A DNA stretch of 34,258 bases from Microbacterium sp. C7(2022) (GCF_028823665.1 NZ_JAPEHV010000010.1:1-34258); one strand, 5' to 3'. Numbered from the stretch's first letter, positions 9,664-18,255 are shown. Program-made: numbers and translations. The notes: a model not told the origin generated them from the sequence alone.

Positions 9664-10499
9664 CTGAGATCGATCCCGCTCGGGATGCCGCGCCGGCAGA
9701 CCCCGAGGTGTTTCCCCCCACGCTGCGCGAAGTCATGCTGCGCCCGGCGTGGCTGGGACTGCTCGCGCTGTGCCTCGTCGTCGCCGGCGTGTTCGCATGG
9801 CTCGGTCAATGGCAGCTCGACGCGGCGATCGACACCGACCCGCCGCCCGCCGGGGCGACCGAGCAGGTGCGCCCGCTCGAAGATGTCGCCGGCCCGGGCG
9901 AGAACATCCCCGAGCCCGTCGTCGGCCAGCGTGTCGAGACATCGGGCGTGTGGGTCCCGGGCGACTTCATCGTGGTGCAATCGCGCTACAACGGCGGGGT
10001 CGAAGGCTTCTGGGTGACCGGGCAACTGCGGCTCGAGGGGACGGATGAGCCCACCTCGGCGGCCGTCGCCATCGGGTGGGCGGCCACCGCCGACGACGCG
10101 CAGCGGGCTGTCGAAGTGCTCGAGGCGGATGCCGCGGCATCCGATCTACACACGATCACCGGTCGACTGATCTCTGACGAAGGACCGGGGCTGCCCCCGC
10201 GCGGGGAGGACCCGCAGACCCTCACGCGCATGTCGACCGCGGCGCTGCTCGGGCAGTGGCACGACGTGCAGCAACTGAACGTCTACCGCCCGTACATCGC
10301 ATCGGTGGAGCCGATGGCGGGGCTCGATGCGATCGACTCGCCGGCTCCCGAGCAGCAGAGCGCGGTCAACTGGCTGAACATCTTCTACGCGATCGAGTGG
10401 GCGATCTTCGCCGGCTTCGCGTTCTACCTCTGGTACCGGCTCGCCCGCGATCAGTGGGAGAAAGAGGTCGAAGACCTCGAGGATACCGCCGAGGTCTGA
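9660..10499 (+). CDS. SURF1 family cytochrome oxidase assembly protein
   Basis: Membrane protein assisting assembly (haem a insertion) of cytochrome c oxidase in characterised family members. The 279 residues show the SURF1 layout: one membrane segment near the N-terminus (LGLLALCLVVAGVFAWLGQWQLDAA), a large extracytoplasmic domain, and a second segment near residues 238-262 (WLNIFYAIEWAIFAGFAFYLWYRLA). The C-terminal tail is acidic. ATG overlaps the guaB3 stop (ATGA), so it is translationally coupled. No oxidase genes are in the window. Confidence 0.9.
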   Translation: MTEIDPARDAAPADPEVFPPTLREVMLRPAWLGLLALCLVVAGVFAWLGQWQLDAAIDTDPPPAGATEQVRPLEDVAGPGENIPEPVVGQRVETSGVWVPGDFIVVQSRYNGGVEGFWVTGQLRLEGTDEPTSAAVAIGWAATADDAQRAVEVLEADAAASDLHTITGRLISDEGPGLPPRGEDPQTLTRMSTAALLGQWHDVQQLNVYRPYIASVEPMAGLDAIDSPAPEQQSAVNWLNIFYAIEWAIFAGFAFYLWYRLARDQWEKEVEDLEDTAEV

Positions 10500-10507
10500 T
10501 CGCTGAA

Positions 10508-10570
10508 ACGGACCGTCGTGCGTGAGGCGGCGCGCGGGAGCGCCCGTCTCATGCACGAGCGTCCGTCTCA
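10508..10570. repeat. 63-bp repeat, copy 1
   Basis: About 84% identical to copy 2 (11678-11740) in the same orientation and of the same length; most differences are C/T or A/G. It is internally palindromic (GTGCGTGAGGCG… …CTCATGCAC). Its last three bases are the complement of the stop codon of the neighbouring minus-strand gene. Confidence 0.85.
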
Positions 10571-11518
10571 GGCGTGTAGCTGATCGATGGTGTGGCGCGT
10601 GCGCTTGTTGCGCAATAGCCGGTCGATGTGCGGGTCCGCGGGGCGATCCCTGGGCACGCCTGCCGCGGTCAGAATGCGTTCCAAACGGTCGGGATGCCAG
10701 ACATCCATCCACTCCCAGCGCGCGACACGTCGGACCACGCGCAAGAGGGCTACTTCGCGCTTGCGCTCGTTCCTGATCGCTTGCACCTCGGGGCCGAACC
10801 GCGCGTCGTACTTCACGGCGCCATCGGCTTCGCCCACGACGCTGACGTCTCGCCAGAAGAAATCGGCGCGGGACGTGCCCTCATCGAGGCGAAACGACAC
10901 CTGGAGCTCCGGAGGGCGAAACCCCAGAGCGCCGATCACGACACGACTGAGGGATTCGAGAACGGACTCCGACCGCGGATCAGCCAAGTCAACGGCATTG
11001 AGTGCTTGGCGCCTCCCGCGTTTGCTGGCTTGCGTGCGCAGTCGGTGCTTCACGGCATCCAGCGAAAGCCCTAATCTCAGTGCGGCATCAAGGACTGCCA
11101 CTCCCAGCGCCAGCGGCAGCACGCGCAGCAGATCCACGGTCGTGTCGAGCAATGAAGTCACGGACACTCCCGCCCGAGTGACGACCTCCCGGGGGTCGCA
11201 ACTGGCGTGCACCGTCACGTCGCCGCGGGTGCACGTGCGCTGTGCGTGCAGCGAATAGAGGTGGATGCGCGGTTCTCCGAACACCGGCAGGCCGTGAAAT
11301 ACCGCGGCAGACTCGAGCGCAAAGATGGGGTTCTTGAGACTCAGGGATGCCACCTCCACTCGCACGCGGTATTGCTCATACCGCGGCAGCCCGCGCCACC
11401 ACTCCGGATGAGCGTAGGCACCGCGGCGAATCTTGATGTGCCCTGCGATGTCGTAGGACCGCGCACCTCGCTTACTCCACTGGATGGCGTCGTGCATGTG
11501 GATCACCGTGCCGCACAT
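10568..11518 (-). CDS. AbiEi/DUF559-like protein with nuclease-fold C-terminus
   Basis: Hypothetical protein of about 316 residues. The N-terminus resembles the AbiEi-type winged-helix region (IKIRRGAYAHPEWW, LESAAVFHGLPVFG, VTSLLDTTVDLLRVLPL). The C-terminus has a PD-(D/E)xK/Vsr-like core (DPRSESVLESLSR, RADFFW, VVGEADGAVKY). Such proteins are common in Microbacteriaceae and have no established function; antitoxin-like or nuclease-like roles are guesses. ATG 11518 is chosen because AGGGA lies upstream and homologous sequence starts after it; the frame stays open to 11722. It is the only minus-strand gene inside the purine block and is flanked by two copies of a 63-bp repeat, which suggests it arrived as a unit. 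Confidence 0.75.
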   Translation of the reverse strand: MCGTVIHMHDAIQWSKRGARSYDIAGHIKIRRGAYAHPEWWRGLPRYEQYRVRVEVASLSLKNPIFALESAAVFHGLPVFGEPRIHLYSLHAQRTCTRGDVTVHASCDPREVVTRAGVSVTSLLDTTVDLLRVLPLALGVAVLDAALRLGLSLDAVKHRLRTQASKRGRRQALNAVDLADPRSESVLESLSRVVIGALGFRPPELQVSFRLDEGTSRADFFWRDVSVVGEADGAVKYDARFGPEVQAIRNERKREVALLRVVRRVARWEWMDVWHPDRLERILTAAGVPRDRPADPHIDRLLRNKRTRHTIDQLHA

Positions 11519-11677
11519 CGCGTACCGGCGTCCCTGCGCGGGCGGAACTGTGGACAACGCCCGTGCGAACCGAACTGGGGAGGAGGGCGCCAGAGCCCGC
11601 ACCCACTCGGGCGCGCCGCACGCGCCACGGATGCGCGGGCGCGGTCGGCCCTGTAGGCGCCCCGCACGCTGCGTGAG

Positions 11678-11740
11678 ACGGACCCCCGTGCATGAGGCGG
11701 CGCGTGGGAGGGTCCGCCTCACGCACGAGCGTCCGCTTCA
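11678..11740. repeat. 63-bp repeat, copy 2
   Basis: Second copy of the repeat at 10508-10570. Here the palindrome is better preserved: GTGCATGAGGCGG pairs with CCGCCTCACGCAC around a short loop. It lies 160 bp upstream of the AbiEi-like gene. Confidence 0.85.
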
Positions 11741-11745
11741 CGGGA

Positions 11746-11769
11746 GCGCGGGTGCGCGGGTGCGCGGGT
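11746..11769. repeat. GCGCGGGT octamer, three tandem copies
   Basis: Three perfect 8-bp units followed by degenerate ones to about 11800. Low-complexity DNA between the 63-bp repeat and the DUF3817 gene; no gene seen in it. Confidence 0.8.
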
Positions 11770-11878
11770 GCGCGAGCGTGGGTGCGAACGTGCGCGGCGG
11801 GGCGGCGTGGCGGGGCGTGGGGCAAACGGCGGGCACCGAGCCCGCAGCGGACACGGAATAAGCGCCGGGAGGCACGGG

Positions 11879-11884
11879 TAGGAT
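11879..11884 (+). promoter_or_regulatory. Leaderless -10 box TAGGAT of the DUF3817 gene
   Basis: TAGGAT ends 7 nt before the ATG at 11892. If it is the -10 box, transcription starts at that ATG and the upstream in-frame ATG at 11883 lies inside the promoter and cannot be the start. Confidence 0.5.
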
Positions 11885-11891
11885 GGAGCGC

Positions 11892-12395
11892 ATGCCCCGC
11901 GCCCCCAAACTCGCGTCGTTCCCCGCGATCCGCGGCGCCCTGAAGTTCTACCAGATCTGCTCTGTCATCACGGGCGTCGGCCTCTTGCTCTTGTGCGCCG
12001 AGATGGTGCTGAAGTACACGCCGCTGCACGTCGAGGTCTTCATGGGCGGCTCGGGTGGATTCCTGTGGCTCGCACCCGTCGTCGAAGGCCCCGAGGGCCT
12101 CGAATCCACTGGAGACGGCCTCAACCTGTCGCTCGGCATCCTCGTCGCACACGGCTGGTTCTACGTCGTCTACCTCTTCGCATGCTTCCGTATGTGGAGC
12201 CTCATGCGCTGGAACGTGATCCGACTCGGGATGCTGGCTGCCGGTGGCGTGATTCCGCTGTTGTCGTTCTTCATGGAGGCCAGAGTCGGCCGCGAAGTGA
12301 AGACCTATCTCGCAGAGCGCGAAGCAGAAGAAATGCACACGCGTTCTGAGCGATCGTCCCTCACCCACGCCATCCCGACGGAGAACAAGCGTTGA
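11892..12395 (+). CDS. DUF3817 family membrane protein
   Basis: About 167 residues with three hydrophobic segments: [24 protein letters not shown] near the N-terminus, [22 protein letters not shown] in the middle, and [23 protein letters not shown]. This is the DUF3817 pattern, an inner-membrane family without known function. The C-terminal 35 residues are charged and cytoplasmic. Its stop overlaps the guaA start (TTGA), so the two are translationally coupled, an arrangement I believe is common in this group. ATG 11883 is an alternative start. Confidence 0.82.
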   Translation: MPRAPKLASFPAIRGALKFYQICSVITGVGLLLLCAEMVLKYTPLHVEVFMGGSGGFLWLAPVVEGPEGLESTGDGLNLSLGILVAHGWFYVVYLFACFRMWSLMRWNVIRLGMLAAGGVIPLLSFFMEARVGREVKTYLAEREAEEMHTRSERSSLTHAIPTENKR

Positions 12396-13975
12396 CACAG
12401 CAAACCGAGACTTCGCAGCGGCCCGTCCTCGTCGTCGACTTCGGCGCACAGTACGCACAGCTCATCGCCCGCCGCGTGCGCGAAGCGGGCGTCTACAGCG
12501 AGATCGTGCCCCACACCGCCACGGCGAAGGAGATCGCCGCGAAGGAGCCGGTCGGCATCATTCTGTCGGGCGGTCCGTCGTCGGTGTACGAACCGGGGGC
12601 GCCGTCACTTGACGCGGGTGTGTTCGACCTCGGCGTTCCGACGCTCGGCATTTGCTACGGCTTCCAGGTGATGGCGAAGACTCTGGGCGGCGAGGTCGCC
12701 CAGACCGGGCTGCGCGAATACGGCGCGACGGATGCCACGATCGCCGGCGATGGAGGCGTTTTGCTGGCCGGGCAACCCGCCGAGCAGAACGTCTGGATGA
12801 GCCACGGCGACCAGGTCTCGCAGGCGCCGGAGGGCTTCGAGGTGCTCGCCTCGACGAGCGCCACCAAGGTTGCTGCCTTCGGCAACGACGACAAGCGTTT
12901 CTACGGTGTGCAGTGGCATCCCGAGGTCAAGCACTCCGACCACGGACAGCGCATCATCGAGAACTTCCTCCACAAGGCGGCGGGTCTGCCGGCCGACTGG
13001 AACAGCGGCAACGTCATCGCCGAGCAGGTCGAGAAGATCCAGGCGCAGGTCGGTACCGGCCGCGTGATCTGCGGTCTGTCGGGCGGCGTCGACTCCGCCG
13101 TTGCGGCGGCCCTCGTGCACAAGGCCGTCGGCGACCAGCTGGTCTGCATCTTCGTCGACCACGGTCTGCTGCGAAAGAACGAGCGCGAGCAGGTCGAGCA
13201 GGACTACGTCGCATCGACCGGCGTTCGCCTGGTGACCATCGACGCGCGAGAGCAGTTCCTGAACGCGCTCGCCGGCGTCAGCGACCCCGAGCAGAAGCGC
13301 AAGATTATCGGCCGCGAGTTCATCCGGTCGTTCGAAGCCGCCGAGAAGGCGCTCATCGCCGAGGCTGAGGCCGACGGCCAGCCGATCCGGTTCCTCGTGC
13401 AGGGGACGCTGTACCCCGACGTTGTCGAGTCCGGCGGCGGCACGGGCACGGCGAACATCAAGTCGCACCACAACGTGGGTGGCCTCCCCGAAGACCTGCA
13501 GTTCGAGCTCGTCGAGCCGCTGCGCACCCTGTTCAAGGACGAGGTGCGTGCGATCGGTCGCGAGCTGGGCCTGCCCGAAGTGATCGTGGGTCGCCAGCCC
13601 TTTCCGGGCCCCGGCCTCGGAATCCGGATCGTGGGTGAGGTCACCGCTGACCGCCTCGAGATTCTGCGTGATGCCGACGCGATCGCGCGCGAAGAGCTGA
13701 CCAAGGCGGGCCTCGACAACGACATCTGGCAGTGCCCGGTCGTGCTGCTGGCCGATGTTCGCTCGGTCGGCGTGCAGGGTGACGGTCGCACGTACGGTCA
13801 CCCGATCGTGCTGCGTCCGGTTTCGTCTGAAGACGCCATGACGGCTGACTGGACGCGCCTGCCCTACGACGTGCTGTCGAAGATCTCGAACCGCATCACC
13901 AACGAGGTGCGCGAGGTCAACCGGGTCGTGCTCGACGTCACGTCGAAGCCCCCGGGGACCATCGAGTGGGAGTGA
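12392..13975 (+). CDS. guaA: GMP synthase (glutamine-hydrolysing)
   Basis: Converts XMP to GMP using ATP and glutamine; final step after GuaB. Residues 1-200 are a class I glutamine amidotransferase with catalytic Cys88 (GICYG), His176 and Glu178 (QWHPE). The ATP pyrophosphatase domain carries the SGGVDS P-loop at 230-235, and the C-terminal dimerisation domain ends with the conserved PPGTIEWE. Normal length, 527 residues. TTG start overlapping the preceding stop, with CGGAG about 8 nt upstream. Confidence 0.97.
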   Translation: MTQQTETSQRPVLVVDFGAQYAQLIARRVREAGVYSEIVPHTATAKEIAAKEPVGIILSGGPSSVYEPGAPSLDAGVFDLGVPTLGICYGFQVMAKTLGGEVAQTGLREYGATDATIAGDGGVLLAGQPAEQNVWMSHGDQVSQAPEGFEVLASTSATKVAAFGNDDKRFYGVQWHPEVKHSDHGQRIIENFLHKAAGLPADWNSGNVIAEQVEKIQAQVGTGRVICGLSGGVDSAVAAALVHKAVGDQLVCIFVDHGLLRKNEREQVEQDYVASTGVRLVTIDAREQFLNALAGVSDPEQKRKIIGREFIRSFEAAEKALIAEAEADGQPIRFLVQGTLYPDVVESGGGTGTANIKSHHNVGGLPEDLQFELVEPLRTLFKDEVRAIGRELGLPEVIVGRQPFPGPGLGIRIVGEVTADRLEILRDADAIAREELTKAGLDNDIWQCPVVLLADVRSVGVQGDGRTYGHPIVLRPVSSEDAMTADWTRLPYDVLSKISNRITNEVREVNRVVLDVTSKPPGTIEWE

Positions 13976-13983
13976 TCTGACGC

Positions 13984-15384
13984 GTGAGCGCGGTCGCCTT
14001 CCCCGACGCTGAGTATCTCGTCCTGTCGAGCAGGCTGATCCCCGACATGGACGGTGGCTACACGCTGGCCACACTCGCGCGGGCGCGGCAGATGGCGGCA
14101 TCCGGCATCTACGACGGTGCGGGCCCGTGGCTGCTCACCGTTGATCCCGGCACGCCCGAGGATCACGCGCGCCATCGGGCGACGTTCGACGGCCGCGACC
14201 TGGTGACGGACCCCGCGCGCATGCGCAACCTGTTCGACGAGGCGGCGGCACCCGGCGGGGGTGCGGCGGACTGGCTGCGGCGTGCCGCACGGCCCGGTGA
14301 GCCCGATCCGGCGCTGGAGTATCGGGTGATTCCGGATGCCGCGGGCCGGCCCTGCGTCGGTCTCCCCGTGATCGCGGGGGACCCCGATTGGCACGTCTCG
14401 ACCGCGCCGGTCGCCGTGTATGACGAGGACGGCGCGGTGGCGGGCGTTGTCGACGGGTTCGGCGGACTGTACCGGGCGTGGCTGAGCCACGTGGTCGACG
14501 AGGTGCGCGCGGGCGACGCTGAGCGCCCGGTCGTTGTGCTGTGCGAATCGCGGCAGCTCGGTGAACTTCTCGTGGGGTGGCAGGACAGCGGCATCCGTCT
14601 CGTACATGCGATCCACACGATCCACCTCGAGCCGCCGTACGAGCCCGACGGTCCGATGAACTCGCTGTGGTCGCGGTGGTTCACGCTCGCCGAAAGGTTC
14701 GACGCCGTGCTGTGGCCGACGCGCTCGCAGCGGTCGGACGTGGTGGCGCGCTTCGGGGAAGACGACGTGCACGTCGTCGTGCCGCACGCGGTGCCGCCGG
14801 TCGATAGCGTGACGGCCGCGCACGACCGGGTGCACGGCCGAGTCGTGATGCTCAACCGACTCGCGCCGGGCAAGCGCGTCGACCTCGCGATCAGCGCGTT
14901 CGTCGACGTGATCGCCGCGGTTCCGGATGCCCGGCTCGACATCTATGGCGACGGGCCCCTGCGGGCGGAGTTGCAGGAGCTGATCGACGAGGTCGGGCTC
15001 GGCACGCACGTGACGCTGCGCGGGCTGACCGGCGACCCTGGTCGCGTGCTGGATGAGGCATCCGTCTTCCTGTCGACCTCGGCGTTCGAGGGGCAGGGGC
15101 TGTCGCTGGCCGAGGCGATGGTGCACGGATGCCCGGTGGTGGCGTTCGACATCCGCTATGGACCCCGCGACCTGTTGTCTGCTGGGGGAGGCGTGCTGGT
15201 GCCCGATGGCGAGACCGGCGCGCTGGCCGACGCGCTGATCGACGTGCTGCAGAGCCCCGAGCGCCGCGCGCAGCTGTCGCACGAGGGTGTGGCGGCCGCG
15301 CGAGCGGTCGACCCCGAGCATGTGATGGCGGCGCTGGCGTCGGCGGTGCGCGACGCGCTCGCGCGCCCGTCGCGCCGCGCGTAG
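13984..15384 (+). CDS. Glycosyltransferase, GT4-type
   Basis: A 466-residue GT-B fold glycosyltransferase. The C-terminal half has the nucleotide-sugar-binding features of family 4: LNRLAPGKRVDLAI, LDIYGDGPLRAEL and the EGQGLSLAEAM E-x7-E motif. The N-terminal half (YLVLSSRLIPDMDGGYTLATLARARQM) resembles poly(glycerol-phosphate) glucosyltransferases that decorate teichoic acids. No signal peptide; likely cytosolic. The acceptor is unknown. GTG start 8 nt after guaA, so probably co-transcribed with it. Confidence 0.85.
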   Translation: MSAVAFPDAEYLVLSSRLIPDMDGGYTLATLARARQMAASGIYDGAGPWLLTVDPGTPEDHARHRATFDGRDLVTDPARMRNLFDEAAAPGGGAADWLRRAARPGEPDPALEYRVIPDAAGRPCVGLPVIAGDPDWHVSTAPVAVYDEDGAVAGVVDGFGGLYRAWLSHVVDEVRAGDAERPVVVLCESRQLGELLVGWQDSGIRLVHAIHTIHLEPPYEPDGPMNSLWSRWFTLAERFDAVLWPTRSQRSDVVARFGEDDVHVVVPHAVPPVDSVTAAHDRVHGRVVMLNRLAPGKRVDLAISAFVDVIAAVPDARLDIYGDGPLRAELQELIDEVGLGTHVTLRGLTGDPGRVLDEASVFLSTSAFEGQGLSLAEAMVHGCPVVAFDIRYGPRDLLSAGGGVLVPDGETGALADALIDVLQSPERRAQLSHEGVAAARAVDPEHVMAALASAVRDALARPSRRA

Positions 15385-15459
15385 CGCCGGGCGTCGCGCC
15401 GCGGGGCCGCCGGCTCGCCGGATTGCCGCCCCGCCGCCCGCACCGCCCCGCCCACTGGA

Positions 15460-15526
15460 CCCCGCTCGCCACGGGTGGCACCGGCCTGTCGTCCGCCGCC
15501 GGGGCGGCCGTAACTCCTGAGATCTG
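15460..15526. repeat. 66-bp direct repeat left of the IS element
   Basis: Nearly identical to 16910-16976 (one T/C difference seen). It ends in TAACTCCTGAGATC (15511-15524), the first 14 bp of the 76-bp repeat family described below, cut off by the IS end. The rest of 15385-15459 is GC-rich sequence with no gene. Confidence 0.85.
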
Positions 15527-15551
15527 AAGTGTCCCAGGTTTCTTGCCGCTC

Positions 15552-16526
15552 CTATGCGGGTTGCGGCTCTCGGTTGAGGGTCGCGTAGTGGGCTTGCTCA
15601 AACTCCGCGGGTGTGGCGTAGCCCAGGCTCGAGTGAAGCCTACGAGTGTTGTACCAGTCGACCCATCCGGCGGTCGCGTACTCGACGTCTGCGATCGTAC
15701 GGTAGGGGCCGTCGTGGAACACGGTCGTGCGGATGCACTCGGCCTTGTAGAGCCCGTTGATCGTCTCCATGAGCGCGTTGTCGAGCGCGTCCCCGACCGA
15801 ACCAACGGACGGTGCGATGCCGTCGAGGGCGAGTTTGTCGGTGTAGGCCAGCGAGACGTATTGAGACCCGGCGTCGCTATGCGCCCGGAGCTGATCCGGG
15901 GCGATGGGGTGGCCTTGCCGACCGCGTTCCCACAGTGCCATCCGCAGCGGGATCATCACGAGCTCGACGTGTTTGGTGGTCTGCGCATGCCAGGCGACGA
16001 TGCGCTGCGAGTACACGTCGACGATGAACGCGACGTAGACCCAGCCGGCCCAGGTGCGGCAGTACGTGAAGTCCATCACCCAGGTGTGATCCGGTCTGGG
16101 GGCGGTGAAGTCCCGGTTCAGCAGGTCCCCGGCACGGATCCCGTCCTTCGCGGGGATCGTGGTGCGGATGCCCTTGTCGCGGCGGATGCCCGACAACCCG
16201 AGCGTCCGCATGGCACGGTCGACCGCGCCGCGGGACGCGGCAGGGACCGTGGTGCGGCGGATCAGCGCGGTCATCTTCCGCCGCCCGTAGAGCCCTTCCG
16301 GGGTCAGCACCCGACGCTGCCGGCCGCCGACCTCGACGACGGTCCAGGCGGCCTCGCGCACCGCGTCCACGACGAGCGCGTCGGTGACCGTCCTGGTCGA
16401 TACGAGACCTTGCCGCCAGGCCCGGTAGGTGCGCGCGGCGATCTGGCAGCCCTGCTCACGCAGGACGCGGATGATCGACTCGACCGCGTGCCCCTCGGCT
16501 CTCATCGTGTCGATGAAGCCCAGCAT
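15552..16526 (-). CDS. IS3-family transposase OrfB (DDE integrase)
   Basis: Catalytic subunit of the element, about 324 residues. The N-terminal part contains an HTH-like region; the rve integrase core has D152 (WVMDFTY), D218 (AHSDAGSQY) and E254 (DNALMETINGLYKAE), so the DDE triad is complete. The C-terminus has the usual WYNTRRLHSSLGYATPAEFE. The ATG at 16526 overlaps the orfA stop as TGATG, which suggests translational coupling; a frameshifted OrfAB fusion is common in IS3 but I do not see a clear A6G slippery site. Confidence 0.92.
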   Translation of the reverse strand: MLGFIDTMRAEGHAVESIIRVLREQGCQIAARTYRAWRQGLVSTRTVTDALVVDAVREAAWTVVEVGGRQRRVLTPEGLYGRRKMTALIRRTTVPAASRGAVDRAMRTLGLSGIRRDKGIRTTIPAKDGIRAGDLLNRDFTAPRPDHTWVMDFTYCRTWAGWVYVAFIVDVYSQRIVAWHAQTTKHVELVMIPLRMALWERGRQGHPIAPDQLRAHSDAGSQYVSLAYTDKLALDGIAPSVGSVGDALDNALMETINGLYKAECIRTTVFHDGPYRTIADVEYATAGWVDWYNTRRLHSSLGYATPAEFEQAHYATLNREPQPA

Positions 16527-16846
16527 CAACGGTTGCGGGGGTCGAGTTCCCCCACGAAGAAAGTCGTCGCCGCACGCAGGATCGCGACGTCTTCCCGCAG
16601 CCGGGCGTTCTCGGCCTTGAGTCGCTTGATCTCCGCGTGCTCGACCGACGTCACCCCGTCACGGGTACCGTCGTCGATATCGGCTTGCAGCACCCACCGC
16701 CGCACGGTCTCGATACCGACACCGACCTGGCGGGCCACGGCCGCTGACGCGGCCGTCAACGACGGATACTCCGACCGGTGCTCACGCACGAGCCTGACGG
16801 CACGCTCCCGGAGCGCGGGATCGATCTTCTTCGGCATGACTGACAT
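16526..16846 (-). CDS. IS3-family transposase OrfA
   Basis: 106-residue DNA-binding subunit. It starts MSVMPKKIDPALRERAVRLV, contains a helix-turn-helix (SAAVARQVGVGIETVRRWV) and ends with a leucine-zipper-like coiled coil (EIKRLKAENARLREDVAILRAATTFF), the standard OrfA layout. Intact, with GGA-type ribosome binding sequence AAGGATG shortly upstream. Confidence 0.9.
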   Translation of the reverse strand: MSVMPKKIDPALRERAVRLVREHRSEYPSLTAASAAVARQVGVGIETVRRWVLQADIDDGTRDGVTSVEHAEIKRLKAENARLREDVAILRAATTFFVGELDPRNR

Positions 16847-16909
16847 CCTTCCAACTCAAAAGGATGCGGCATCAAACCTGGGGCGCTTCATGCCGCGCGC
16901 CGTGCGCCG

Positions 16910-16976
16910 CCCCGCTCGCCACGGGTGGCACCGGCCTGTCGCCCGCCGCCGGGGCGGCCGTAACTCCTGAGATCTG
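16910..16976. repeat. 66-bp direct repeat right of the IS element
   Basis: Right copy of 15460-15526. Here the sequence continues into a full copy of the 76-bp TAACTCC…GGAGTTA repeat. Confidence 0.85.
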
Positions 16977-17036
16977 TGGTGGTTGGTTGCCGTACGGGCG
17001 CGGGGTGGCGGTGATTCGGCCGGTTTTCCGGAGTTA
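16961..17036. repeat. 76-bp TAACTCC…GGAGTTA repeat, copy B
   Basis: Bounded by the inverted 7-mers TAACTCC (16961-16967) and GGAGTTA (17030-17036). About 92% identical to copy C at 17139-17214. No reading frame; looks like a non-autonomous or REP-like intergenic element. Confidence 0.85.
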
Positions 17037-17051
17037 GGGATGCTGGCCGGC

Positions 17052-17121
17052 GGGTGCCGGGTGCCGGGTGCCGGGTGCCGGGTGCCGGGTGCCGGGTGCC
17101 GGGTGCCGGGTGCAGGGTGCG
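17052..17121. repeat. 7-bp minisatellite GGGTGCC
   Basis: Eight perfect units (17052-17107) and two variants ending in A and G (17108-17121). It separates copies B and C of the 76-bp repeat and is a likely site of length variation between strains. Confidence 0.95.
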
Positions 17122-17138
17122 CCGGGCACCGCTCGCCG

Positions 17139-17214
17139 TAACTCCTGAGATATGTGGCGGTTGGCGGCCGTACGGGTGCGGGATGGCGGTGATTCGGCCG
17201 GTTTTCCGGAGTTA
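17139..17214. repeat. 76-bp TAACTCC…GGAGTTA repeat, copy C
   Basis: Same length and ends as copy B with about six substitutions. The 450 bp from the IS end (16891) to 17340 hold only these repeats, the minisatellite and terminator-like hairpins; no gene is seen. Confidence 0.85.
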
Positions 17215-17273
17215 GGGGTGCTGGCGGGGTGCCACGGCCCGGCTCGGCCCCCGCCCCCGCCCTCCGACGCGAA

Positions 17274-17301
17274 GCGGCCGCCCGGAGAACCGGACGGCCG
17301 C
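17274..17301 (-). terminator. Hairpin downstream of the BI-1-like gene
   Basis: A 12-bp stem (17274-17285 with 17290-17301, one G-U pair, AGAA loop) followed on the minus strand by TTCG only. A second GC palindrome lies at about 17310-17341. The stem is strong but the T-tract is weak, so termination is probable rather than certain. Confidence 0.55.
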
Positions 17302-17340
17302 TCGACGGCGCTGCGCGCTCGGCGCTGAGCGCTGCGCGCG

Positions 17341-18255
17341 CTAGTTACTGCGCAGGATCGCGATGATGCGCAGGATCTCGACGTACAGCCACACGACGGT
17401 GACCATGATGCCGAAGGCTCCCATCCAGCCGAACTTGCGGGGGGCGCCGTTGCGCACGCCGCGCTGGATCTGGTCGAAGTCCATGACGAGCGAGTACGCG
17501 GCCATGAAGACGATGAACACACCGAGGATGAGACCGATCGGGATTCCGGCGATCTGCTCGCTGTACAGGCCGAAGGGGCCACCGGCCATCGGGGCGTTGA
17601 ACAGCATCATGAAGACGTTGATGAGCGAGAAGACGAGGTAACCCATCATCGCAATCATCCAGATCTTGGTGGCCTTCTTCGACGCGCGCACCTTGCCGCT
17701 GGCGAACAGGGCGAGGGTGACGCCAACGACCGAGAGGGTCGCGAGGGTCGCCTGCACCACGATGCCGGGCCAGATGAACTCGAAGTAGGCCGAGATGCCA
17801 CCGATGAACAGACCCTCGAACGCGGCGTAGGCGAAGATCGCGCCGGGGCGGATCTTCTTGCGCGAACCGAAGATGACGACCATCGACATGACGAAGCCGC
17901 CGATACCGCCGACGATCCAGGGGAGGATCGTGGGGTTGGGGTTCGCCACGGTGACCGGAGCCATCGTCCACATCCAGCCGACGACGGCGGTGACGGCGAG
18001 GATGGCGAACAGGCCAACGGTCTTGATGACGGTGTCTTCCACCGTCATGCGGTCGGTCTCGATCGCTCCGGCAGACGGCGCGGCGTACATGCCCTCGAGG
18101 TGGGCCTGCGCTGCGGCGTCAGTGCCGGCGTGCTGTGCTGCCGAGAACTGGGTCTGGCCACCAAGGTTCGCTGCCTGAGCGCCACCGGGGTAGGTACGGA
18201 CGGCGTTTTGGTCCTGGAACGCCGGGTTGTTGAACGCGGGGTTGTTGAGGGCCAC
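17341..18255 (-). CDS. Bax inhibitor-1/YccA-like membrane protein
   Basis: About 304 residues. The first 75 are polar with a repeated NNPAF motif (ALNNPAFNNPAFQDQ); the rest has seven hydrophobic segments (VIKTVGLFAILAVTAVVGWMW … VVWLYVEILRIIAILRS), the pattern of the actinobacterial Bax-inhibitor-1-like family (DUF-type YbhL/YccA relatives). Physiological role in bacteria is unclear; calcium or proton leak has been proposed for relatives. GTG at 18255 chosen: GGAG lies 10 nt upstream and MALNNPAF is a plausible N-terminus; the frame is open to 18399. Confidence 0.85.
   Translation of the reverse strand: MALNNPAFNNPAFQDQNAVRTYPGGAQAANLGGQTQFSAAQHAGTDAAAQAHLEGMYAAPSAGAIETDRMTVEDTVIKTVGLFAILAVTAVVGWMWTMAPVTVANPNPTILPWIVGGIGGFVMSMVVIFGSRKKIRPGAIFAYAAFEGLFIGGISAYFEFIWPGIVVQATLATLSVVGVTLALFASGKVRASKKATKIWMIAMMGYLVFSLINVFMMLFNAPMAGGPFGLYSEQIAGIPIGLILGVFIVFMAAYSLVMDFDQIQRGVRNGAPRKFGWMGAFGIMVTVVWLYVEILRIIAILRSN

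Larger units (their letters stand above)
15525..16890 (-). mobile_element. Complete IS3-family insertion sequence
   Basis: 1366 bp bounded by imperfect terminal inverted repeats that begin TGAAG and share CCCAGGTTT; the similarity runs for about 26 bp from each end. Ends are TG…CA as usual for IS3. Two open frames, orfA and orfB, with all catalytic residues present, so it may be active. The bases at the two flanks (GATC and TGCC) do not form a target duplication. Confidence 0.9.

Noticed and set aside
11519..11722. N-terminal extension of the AbiEi-like gene up to 11722
   Set aside because: The extra 68 residues are Arg/Pro/Ala-rich, run through the 63-bp repeat and have no start signal.
12605..14101. 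498-codon minus-strand frame opposite guaA
   Set aside because: Shadow of guaA; composition (Arg/His/Val/Asp-rich) is that of a complementary frame and no motif is visible.
15521..16894. Target-site duplication flanking the IS
   Set aside because: The 3-4 bp next to each end (GATC and TGCC) differ, so no duplication can be claimed.
17052..17121. CRISPR array
   Set aside because: Units are 7 bp with no spacers, and no cas genes are present.
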